DNA from: Myxococcus hansupus
GTDB taxonomy: Bacteria; Myxococcota; Myxococcia; Myxococcales; Myxococcaceae
DNA length: 64,000 nucleotides
Assembly: GCF_000280925.3 (NCBI RefSeq)
Contig: NZ_CP012109.1
Coordinates: 2,686,501-2,750,500, forward strand
Reading direction: 5' to 3'
Shown here one piece after another: positions 57,910-64,000 of this stretch; position 1 is the first letter of the stretch; each line of letters begins with the position of its first letter. A program made the position numbers and the translations under genes. Under the pieces are notes generated by a model that ran no database searches, had not been told where the DNA came from, and saw nothing but the letters and a program-made list of their open reading frames with translations.

Positions 57910-58404
57910 TCAGCGCTGCGACTCCGTATCCACGTGGCGGAACACGCCCGAGTCGATTTCGGAGAAGCCACACGCCGTGTAGAAGGTGCGCGTCTCCGGC
58001 GTCACCTCCATGGGCGAGACGAGCTGGAGCTGCTTCGCGCTCAGAACCTTGCACCGCTCCAGAATCTGGCGGATGAGCGCGCGGCCCACGCCCCGGCGGC
58101 GCCAGGTCTCCGTCACCACCAACTCGTCGATGGTGGCCACGCGCCCGCGCAGCCGAAGCTGCGGCCGGTGGGAGAAGGACAGCATGCCCACGGGCCTGTC
58201 TTGAGGATCGCCGGCCACGAAGATTTCAATCTCCGGATGGCTGACGACCCAGTGGACCGTCTGCTGGTCCGTCCCCTGGGGGTAGCCCAGCTCCTTCAGC
58301 AACGACGCCATGGCTTCGGCGTCGCCCCGGCGGGCACGGCGGATACGAAATGCCGGCGCGTCAGCACCAGCGGCGGGGATTGTCCGGACGATTGGTTGTG
58401 ACAA
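57910..58404 (-). CDS. GNAT-family N-acetyltransferase
   Basis: A 164-residue acetyltransferase: FRIRRARRGDAEAMASLLKELGYP, IDELVVTETWRRRGVGRALIRQIL (acetyl-CoA binding R-x2-G-x-G/A loop) and FYTACGF near the end. The substrate is unknown. The start is probably TTG 58404: an in-frame TAG lies 6 codons upstream and no ATG or GTG follows soon. GGGA is a few bases before it. Confidence 0.85.
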   Translation of the reverse strand: MSQPIVRTIPAAGADAPAFRIRRARRGDAEAMASLLKELGYPQGTDQQTVHWVVSHPEIEIFVAGDPQDRPVGMLSFSHRPQLRLRGRVATIDELVVTETWRRRGVGRALIRQILERCKVLSAKQLQLVSPMEVTPETRTFYTACGFSEIDSGVFRHVDTESQR

Positions 58405-58424
58405 AGCGTCCCGAGTCTAACGAA

Positions 58425-58460
58425 TGGGCCGCCATCCCTCCAAAGAGGAATGGCGGCCCA
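58425..58460 (-). terminator. Strong hairpin downstream of the E1 operon
   Basis: TGGGCCGCCATCCCTC (58425-58440), loop CAAA, GAGGAATGGCGGCCCA (58445-58460): 16-base arms with one mismatch. It lies 56 bases beyond the minus-strand E1-beta stop (58516) and 21 bases before the GNAT start, so it probably ends the E1 transcript. Confidence 0.75.
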
Positions 58461-58515
58461 AGGTGCTGGCCACGTGAGACAAGGCCTCACGGGCAGGGGA
58501 TTGTGGGTGCGGCGC

Positions 58516-59574
58516 TTACGGCTGTTCGGCCGCGAGCGAGCGGATGGCGGTGGTGATGTCGCTCAACTGCGGCACCGACGCCATCTCCAGCGCGTCCGCC
58601 AGGCCGATGCCCGGCAGGAACTTGCCGGCCAAGAGCCGCGGCGGCGCCAGCAGCGAGTAGAACAGCTCCTCCACCGTGCGGCGCACCAGGTGCTCACCGA
58701 AGTTCGTCACCTCGGTGTCCTCGTTGACGAAGAGCACGCGGCCCGTCTTCTGGACGGAGGCCTTGATGAGCTCCCAGTCGTACGGCCACAGCGAGCGCAG
58801 GTCGATGACCTCCGCGCTGATGCCGTCGGCGGCCAGGTTCTCCGCGGCCTTGGCGCACAGGGGCAGGGTGCGGCCGTAGCTCACCACCGTGAGCTGCGTG
58901 CCTTCACGCACCGTCTTCCCCTTGCCGAAGGGCACCGCGTACGCCTGGAGCCCTTCGGGCCACTGCGCCTTCCACTGCGAGCGGTCGCCCAGCGGCGCGT
59001 CGATGAGCTTCGACAGGGCGCGGTCGTCGTCCGGCTCGCCCGGAATCCGCTCCTCGCCCTTCACGCGCAGCAGCGCCTTGGGCTCCAGGAACATGACGGG
59101 GTTCTTGTCCTGGCACGCGGTGATGAGCAGCCCGTACGCGTCCAGCGGCGTGGAGGGCATCACCACCTTCCACCCGGCGATGTGGGTCATCGTCGCGTCG
59201 AAGGAGTGCGAGTGGTAGATGGACCCGCGGATGCCGCTGCCCACCGGCGTGCGCACCACCATCGGCAGGTTCCAGTCACCGTTGGTGGACCAGCTCGTGT
59301 TGCCCGCCAGCTTCAGCAGGTCGATGGTGTTGTAGACGTAGTCGCAGAACTGGATCTCCGCCACCGGCCGGCCGCCGGCCATGGCGATGCCCATGGCCGC
59401 GCCGATGATGCCGCGCTCGTCCAGGGGAGAGTTCCACGCCGTCTTCAGGCCCTGGGTGCAGGTGAAGACGCCGCCCAGGGGGGCGCCCACGTCCTCGCCG
59501 AAGATGTCGGTGACGCCCAGGTGCTCCTCGGCGTAATGCAGGGCCATCCGGATGGCCTGTGCCATGTTCGCCAT
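58516..59574 (-). CDS. bkdAB: Branched-chain 2-oxo-acid dehydrogenase E1-beta subunit
   Basis: A 352-residue transketolase-like beta subunit: MAQAIRMALHYAEEHLGV, VFGEDVG-like IFGEDVGAPLGGVF, GIIGAAMGIAMAGGRPVAEIQFCDYVY, SHSFDATMTHIAGWKVVMPSTPLDAYGLL and EDTEVTNFGEHL. With the alpha subunit it forms a TPP-dependent heterotetramer that decarboxylates branched-chain oxo-acids and passes the acyl group to E2. In M. xanthus the esg locus encodes this E1-alpha/E1-beta pair, needed for iso-branched fatty acids and E-signalling in development. Its ATG 59574 is 3 bases past the alpha stop; no E2 gene is adjacent in this window. Confidence 0.93.
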   Translation of the reverse strand: MANMAQAIRMALHYAEEHLGVTDIFGEDVGAPLGGVFTCTQGLKTAWNSPLDERGIIGAAMGIAMAGGRPVAEIQFCDYVYNTIDLLKLAGNTSWSTNGDWNLPMVVRTPVGSGIRGSIYHSHSFDATMTHIAGWKVVMPSTPLDAYGLLITACQDKNPVMFLEPKALLRVKGEERIPGEPDDDRALSKLIDAPLGDRSQWKAQWPEGLQAYAVPFGKGKTVREGTQLTVVSYGRTLPLCAKAAENLAADGISAEVIDLRSLWPYDWELIKASVQKTGRVLFVNEDTEVTNFGEHLVRRTVEELFYSLLAPPRLLAGKFLPGIGLADALEMASVPQLSDITTAIRSLAAEQP

Positions 59575-59577
59575 GGG

Positions 59578-60588
59578 TTACTTGTCCTCCGCGAAGATGT
59601 GCTTCCAGATGGTGTCTGGCTCGGGCTGCGGCTCGTCGCGCGCCGTCCGGGCCGCGGCGGCCATCTCTTCGGTGTAGCGGTTGCGCAAATCGTCCATCTG
59701 CTGCCGCGTCAGGACGCCGTCCTTCTCCAGCTTCGCCTCGAAGTCCTTGAGGCAGTCGACCTCGTTGCCCACGTAGTTGGCACCGGAGGCGGAGGAGTGG
59801 CCGTAGAGGCGCGACACGTTGGCCTCCAGCAGGAAGGGCTTTCGCTCCGTGCGCACGTAGGCCATGGCCTCACGCAGCTCGGTGTAGGCCTCCACGGCGT
59901 CGTTGCCGTTGATGGTCTTCGAGCGGATGCCAAAGGCCTTGCCGCGCTCGCTGACGCGCGGCTCGCCGTGCTGGCCCTCCGCGGACGTGGAGATGCCCCA
60001 CTTGTTGTTGGTGACGATGATGAGGATGGGCAGCGGGTTGGCGGGGCGGCTGCTCCACACCAGGCACGAGGCGAAATCGCCTTCGGCCGTGCCGGCGTCG
60101 CCACCGGTGACGATGGTGATGCCGTCGCCACCCAGGCGCTTCTGCACCATGGCGGTGCCCGGGGCGATGGAGTACTGGACCTCGATGGGCGAGGACACCG
60201 GCGCCACGTTGATCTTCCGGGCGGAGTAGTGGCCCGCGAAGTTCCGGCCGCCTGAATACGGGTCCGTGGCCGTGTTCTTCATCTGCCGCAGCGAACCGAT
60301 GGGCTCCTCGCCCAGGGCCAGCAGGGTGCCCGACTGACGGTAGTGGGCGTGCAGATAGTCGAACTCGGGGCCCTGGCCCTTCTTCATGAGCAGGCCCAGG
60401 GAGACGTTGAACGCCTCCTCACCGGGACCGCCAATCCAGAAGTACCCATGGCCCTGCTTGTACATCTGGATGAGGCGCTCTTCGAGCACTCGCGTCTTGA
60501 CCATCAGGTCATGGATGCGGACCAGCAGCTCCCGCTCGAGCGGCGCGGACGCTTCTGAGGATTCTTTGATGAGTCGGGGACGAGACAC
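59578..60588 (-). CDS. bkdAA: Branched-chain 2-oxo-acid dehydrogenase E1-alpha subunit
   Basis: A 336-residue TPP-binding alpha subunit. It has HDLMVKTRVLEERLIQMYKQG, GEEAFNVSLGLLMKKG, the TPP/Mg motif GGDAGTAEGDF then NNKWGIS (GDG-x-NN pattern), and the phosphorylation-loop-like YGHSSASGANY. It starts at GTG 60588 with GGAAGG about 8 bases upstream, no ATG being in a better place. Together with 58516-59574 it matches the E1 pair of the M. xanthus esg locus by type, order and tight spacing. The alpha gene comes first. The pair supplies branched-chain acyl-CoA primers for iso-fatty acids. Confidence 0.93.
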   Translation of the reverse strand: MSRPRLIKESSEASAPLERELLVRIHDLMVKTRVLEERLIQMYKQGHGYFWIGGPGEEAFNVSLGLLMKKGQGPEFDYLHAHYRQSGTLLALGEEPIGSLRQMKNTATDPYSGGRNFAGHYSARKINVAPVSSPIEVQYSIAPGTAMVQKRLGGDGITIVTGGDAGTAEGDFASCLVWSSRPANPLPILIIVTNNKWGISTSAEGQHGEPRVSERGKAFGIRSKTINGNDAVEAYTELREAMAYVRTERKPFLLEANVSRLYGHSSASGANYVGNEVDCLKDFEAKLEKDGVLTRQQMDDLRNRYTEEMAAAARTARDEPQPEPDTIWKHIFAEDK

Positions 60589-60714
60589 GCGCGACCTTCC
60601 TCTGGCTGGAGGGGGACGCCCCTATAACCCGGATGGGTGCCTTCCGCTCAAGGCAGTTGATGGGCCGCCTGTCGGGACGTCAGGCAAAGAGCACCTTATG
60701 TCGCGGCGCGGCAA

Positions 60715-61836
60715 TCAGCGGGACTCATCCGGGGCAGGAGTCCGGCCGTGTCGCAAGGCGGTGACGCGCTCCGCCAGTGTGGCCGGGGCCGCCTCCCCGG
60801 CGTGTTCGGAGATGAGGGCCAGGGTGTCCTCGGACAGTTGCTTGGCGTGAGAGCTGTCCAGCAGCGCGGACACATCCCGCAGCCGCCCCGTGCGCAGCAA
60901 TGCGAGCACCAGCGCGTGGCCCGTGCGCGGCAGCGGCGCCTGGGTGAAGGCCGTCTGGAGCGGATGGACCGCCAGCTCCGGCAGCCCGCTGTCCAGGAGC
61001 ATCTCGCCCACCAGCGCGGGGTCGTGCGGGCCCTCGAGTTCGTCCTCTTCCTCCGTCCACGCCTGGGCGGCGGGCGGGCCCCGCAGCGAGTCCATCAGCC
61101 GCTGGACGGAGACCGGGCCTTGCGAGGATGGCTCGGGCAATGGCGCGGCCCGGCGCGCCTTGGGTGGGAAGAACGTGCGCGCCGCCGCGGGGGCCTGCTG
61201 GGGCGTCCGGCGGAGCTGCTCGAAGTTCATCATCCCCAGCATCATCGCCAGGAGCCCCAGCCAGATGTGCTTTGACCAGATGGCCAGGCCCAGCACGGCC
61301 ACCGCCGTGGCGATGCCGATGCCGAGCAGCCAGCGCTCGTACCGGTACCCGTTGCGCGCGCGCACCAGGTCCGCCAGCAGATGGCCTCCGTCCATGGGCT
61401 GCACGGGCAGCAGGTTGAACAGGCCCCAGCCGATGTTGACGAACAGGAACTGCTGGAGCCCCTGGTGCACCAGTCCGCCCGGCTCGCCCGTGGGCAGCAG
61501 CTTCGACGCCGCCCACACGAGTCCTCCGGCCGCGAAGCCGATGCCCGGCCCGGCGAAGCTCACCCAGGCCGACTGCTGGTGGGTGAGGTGGCCGACGCCT
61601 GTCGCGTGGGTGGTGCCGCCCATGCCGTGCAGCTCGATGCGAGAGGCGCAGCCGTAGCGGCGGAAGGCGAGCGCGTGCCCCAGCTCGTGGAGCAGCACCG
61701 ACACGAAGACGATGGCCACCCACAGCGCGAGCCGCGCGGGTTCGGAGATGAGCGACCAGCCCGTCGCCAACGAGACGAGCAGGAAGAGCGGGTGGAGGTG
61801 GACCGGAAAGCCGGCCACGTGGAAATGGGGCCGCAT
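60715..61836 (-). CDS. M50-family (site-2-type) zinc metalloprotease
   Basis: A 373-residue membrane protease. HELGH at residues 50-54 provides the zinc ligands and Glu51 the catalytic base; N141-LLPVQPMDGG (D149) is the second motif of the family. Four to five hydrophobic segments surround these, the arrangement of compact S2P-type proteases. A C-terminal cytoplasmic part of about 150 residues (after about 240) is helical and TPR-like and could recruit substrates. There is no PDZ domain. S2P enzymes release regulators such as sigma or transcription factors by intramembrane cutting; the target here is unknown. It diverges from the SpoIIE-type phosphatase. Confidence 0.9.
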   Translation of the reverse strand: MRPHFHVAGFPVHLHPLFLLVSLATGWSLISEPARLALWVAIVFVSVLLHELGHALAFRRYGCASRIELHGMGGTTHATGVGHLTHQQSAWVSFAGPGIGFAAGGLVWAASKLLPTGEPGGLVHQGLQQFLFVNIGWGLFNLLPVQPMDGGHLLADLVRARNGYRYERWLLGIGIATAVAVLGLAIWSKHIWLGLLAMMLGMMNFEQLRRTPQQAPAAARTFFPPKARRAAPLPEPSSQGPVSVQRLMDSLRGPPAAQAWTEEEDELEGPHDPALVGEMLLDSGLPELAVHPLQTAFTQAPLPRTGHALVLALLRTGRLRDVSALLDSSHAKQLSEDTLALISEHAGEAAPATLAERVTALRHGRTPAPDESR

Positions 61837-62095
61837 GCGTCCGGCGAATGTAACCGGCGCGCGGGCGTGGCGCCTGGGGAAGGGCGGGGTGCGCCGCACC
61901 CGTGGTGAATGACGCAGGGCTTCCTCGGCGCGCCATGACACTGGGATGACATGGCTCCAGTGACATGCGGTCCGTGGCGCTTCCCCGGTGTGGCGTGGAT
62001 GTGGGGACAGGGCCTCGCGAAGCACGAGAAGTGAGATAGAGTCTCAAACACCCCTGTTCCCGCGCTCCCCCGCGCGTCCCCACCCCGGCCCGCCC

Positions 62096-63877
62096 TTGTC
62101 CAGTACGAATACGCGACTGAAGTCCGCGCCCCCGTCCGACGCGCCCTCGGACGATGCGGCGCTCCCGCCGTCCGAGCGGACGGGCACCCAGGACGTCACG
62201 GGGACGCGTGAGTCCACCGCCACCCGGCTGACCGGCCCCCTGGGCATGGGACAGGGGGAGGGGGGGACACGCACCCTCATCGCTCCGCTGGAGGCGGGCG
62301 AGCTGCCCAACGTGGCCCTCATCAAGGGCCTGCGGTTGGATCAAATCCTCCTGCTCACCACCGGTGTGCTGGTGGTGCTCATCGTCGGCCTGCTGGCGGC
62401 GCTGTCGGTGGCCTCCACGCAGTCGCAGTTCGAGGAGACGGCGCTGGTCTCCAAGGAGCGCATCCAGGAGCAGGCGCGCGAGCTGGGCCAGACGGTGGGG
62501 CAGACCATCGCGCTCACGTCGGCCACCAACCTGCGCGACAACAACTACGCCTTCCTCGAGGAGGTGGCCGGCTCCATCGTCAAGACGAACCCCAACATCC
62601 TCCGGGTGCAGATTTTCGACCCGGACGGGGTGCGCATGGCGGACAGCGAGGGCGCCTCCGAGGACAAGGAGGACGCCGCCCCGGTCCGCCGCGCCGAGCG
62701 CCGCATGGTGAGCGCCTTCTACCAGGGGCAGCCCATCTCCGAGATTCAGGAGCCCATCGACTATGGCTCCAGCAGCGGCAAGGGGCTGGTCGTCATCAGC
62801 TACTCGCTGGGCGGGCTGCAGAAGCAGTTGGAGGCGCTGGAGCAGGACAAGCGCGCGACGGTGCGCGCCAACACGCTGCGCATGCTGGGCCTGGGGCTGG
62901 GCTTCGTGGTGCTGGCCGGCGTGCTGGTGGCCTACCAGAGCCGGCGCATCACCCGGCCGTTGGGCATGCTGACCAGCAAGGTGATGCAGCTCGCCGCCGG
63001 AAACCTGGGCGCGCGCGCGGGCACCGCCCAGGGCGCGGGCCGCGAGGTGGTGACGCTGGGCGTGGTGTTCAACCACATGGCCGAGCGCATCAAGGTGCTG
63101 CTGGAGGACGTGCGCGCCAAGGCCCAGTTGGAGCGCGAGGTGTCGCTCGCGCGGACCGTTCAGGAGACGCTGCTGCCCGGGCGCGAGGGCGTGCAGGTGG
63201 GGCCGCTGCGCATCGCCGGGCTCGTCATCACCGCGGATGCGTGCGGCGGTGACTGGTGGTTCCGCGCCGCGCTGGATGAGCGGCGCGTCGTGATTGGCAT
63301 TGGCGACGTGACGGGCCACGGCCTGTCCACCTCGCTGGTGGCCACCAGCGCCACCAGCGGCTTCGCCTCCGCGATGACGCTGCGGGAGCCTTCGCAGGTG
63401 AACGCGCAGATGCTCATCACCGCGCTCAACGTGACGTTGGCCAACGTGGGCCGCGGCGAGCACCAGATGTCCAGCGCGCTGGCCGTCATCGACGTGTCCA
63501 ACGGCTACATCGACTACGCGGCCGGCGCGCACCCCAGCGCGGTGGTGTTCAACAAGCACAGCGGCCAGCTCGCGTCGCTGCCGGCGCGCGGCCCGCTGCT
63601 GGGCGCGTCCGTGGCGTCCCAGTTCACCTCGCGGCAGGCGCAGCTTCGGCCCGGTGACGTGGTGGTCTGGTTCACGGACGGCCTCACCGAGGCGCGGGAC
63701 GGCGCGGGCAAGCTGTACGGCACCCAGCGTCTGGCCGCCGCCATCCAGGCCCATTCCCACCTGTCCGCGGAGGCGCTGCGCGACGCGGTGCTGGCGGACG
63801 CCCGCGCCTTCAGTGCCGGCCAGCCGCAGCGCGACGACATCACCGTCGTCGTGGCCGAATTCAGCCCCGCCGCCTGA
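62096..63877 (+). CDS. Membrane SpoIIE-type phosphatase with HAMP domain
   Basis: A 593-residue sensor phosphatase. A disordered N-terminal 75 residues precede helix 1 (ILLLTTGVLVVLIVGLLAALSV, 84-104), an extracytoplasmic sensor of about 155 residues, helix 2 (LGLGLGFVVLAGVLVAYQ, near 262-281), a HAMP segment (SRRITRPLGMLTSKVMQLAAGNLGAR) and a PP2C/SpoIIE domain (about 350-590: ACGGDWWF, GDVTGHGLSTSLVAT, VVVWFTDGLTEARD, and RDDITVVV). It likely dephosphorylates an anti-sigma-factor antagonist in partner switching; no STAS or anti-sigma gene is adjacent. TTG 62096 is a tentative start because the coding frame continues that far but lacks a ribosome site. Confidence 0.88.
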   Translation: MSSTNTRLKSAPPSDAPSDDAALPPSERTGTQDVTGTRESTATRLTGPLGMGQGEGGTRTLIAPLEAGELPNVALIKGLRLDQILLLTTGVLVVLIVGLLAALSVASTQSQFEETALVSKERIQEQARELGQTVGQTIALTSATNLRDNNYAFLEEVAGSIVKTNPNILRVQIFDPDGVRMADSEGASEDKEDAAPVRRAERRMVSAFYQGQPISEIQEPIDYGSSSGKGLVVISYSLGGLQKQLEALEQDKRATVRANTLRMLGLGLGFVVLAGVLVAYQSRRITRPLGMLTSKVMQLAAGNLGARAGTAQGAGREVVTLGVVFNHMAERIKVLLEDVRAKAQLEREVSLARTVQETLLPGREGVQVGPLRIAGLVITADACGGDWWFRAALDERRVVIGIGDVTGHGLSTSLVATSATSGFASAMTLREPSQVNAQMLITALNVTLANVGRGEHQMSSALAVIDVSNGYIDYAAGAHPSAVVFNKHSGQLASLPARGPLLGASVASQFTSRQAQLRPGDVVVWFTDGLTEARDGAGKLYGTQRLAAAIQAHSHLSAEALRDAVLADARAFSAGQPQRDDITVVVAEFSPAA

Positions 63878-63900
63878 CTTCCTCCTGGGACTCCACACGC

Positions 63901-64000
63901 ATGCGACGCTCCCCACGCCATCCCCGGTCGCGCCGTCTCACGCCGGCACTCGCGCTGATGACCACCCTGTGCGGCGCCCCCGCGCTCGCGCAGTACCGGC
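63901..64000 (+). CDS. Start of an exported protein, cut by the window end
   Basis: Only 33 codons are visible. MRRSPRHPRSRR is a very basic n-region, LTPALALMTTLCGAP the core, and ALA-Q a signal-peptidase-I site, so the protein is secreted. It lies 23 bases after the phosphatase stop, in the same direction, so the two may be co-transcribed. Nothing can be said about its function. Confidence 0.7.
   Translation, partial: MRRSPRHPRSRRLTPALALMTTLCGAPALAQYR

Overview
The window is very GC-rich, densely packed DNA that reads as a Myxococcus chromosome (M. xanthus or a close relative). Four things point there: a protein of the Myxococcus paralogous family TIGR02265/DUF2378 (37879-38496), the E1-alpha/E1-beta pair matching the M. 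xanthus esg (E-signal) locus (58516-60588), many lipoproteins and one-/two-component regulators including a Ser/Thr kinase, and two sigma54-dependent NtrC-type regulators. No rRNA, tRNA or CRISPR array was seen, and there is no intact transposase.

Region 1 (1-11019) is a surface-polysaccharide locus. It has a GT-C-like membrane protein, a minus-strand trio (GT4 enzyme, small coiled-coil protein, GT4-GT2 fusion), and a divergent plus-strand operon with the dTDP-L-rhamnose set (rmlB, an rmlD-like reductase, rmlA, rmlC) followed by an MFS exporter. Region 2 (11031-14040) is accessory and eroded: an unknown protein, a frameshifted SRPBCC/AHSA1 gene behind a promoter framed by two matching palindromes, a DUF4185-like remnant lacking its middle, and a small helical protein. 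Region 3 (14071-18390) is a minus-strand operon PEGA-domain protein, TPR protein, zinc-ribbon Ser/Thr kinase. A YihY membrane protein and two tandem paralogous lipoproteins built of chitobiase-C-like repeats (19929-25585) follow.

Region 4 (25683-31251) holds an ABC-F ATPase, tgt overlapping an MnmC-like methyltransferase, an alpha/beta hydrolase and a small membrane protein. Region 5 (31252-33071) has a 78-bp inverted-repeat element, an AbiEi-type antitoxin without a toxin, and an OmpA-like lipoprotein. Region 6 (33161-47202) is regulatory: an NtrB/NtrC pair with a sigma54-type promoter directly upstream, DUF3014 and DUF2378 proteins, an ADP-forming acyl-CoA synthetase fused to a GNAT domain, a DUF4142 lipoprotein, a second kinase/NtrC pair and a SulP transporter.

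Region 7 (47261-64000) has a 57-bp tandem repeat, a Gly-rich lipoprotein, a DUF3516-type helicase, a divergent PEP carboxylase, an SGNH esterase lipoprotein, a Cys-rich lipoprotein, a PilZ protein, a GNAT enzyme, the branched-chain keto-acid dehydrogenase E1 pair, an M50 protease, a SpoIIE-type phosphatase and the start of an exported protein cut by the window edge. Three conserved genes (12248-12696, 33161-34533, 43727-45234) each carry one single-base frameshift at a G/C run, which looks more like sequence error than decay.
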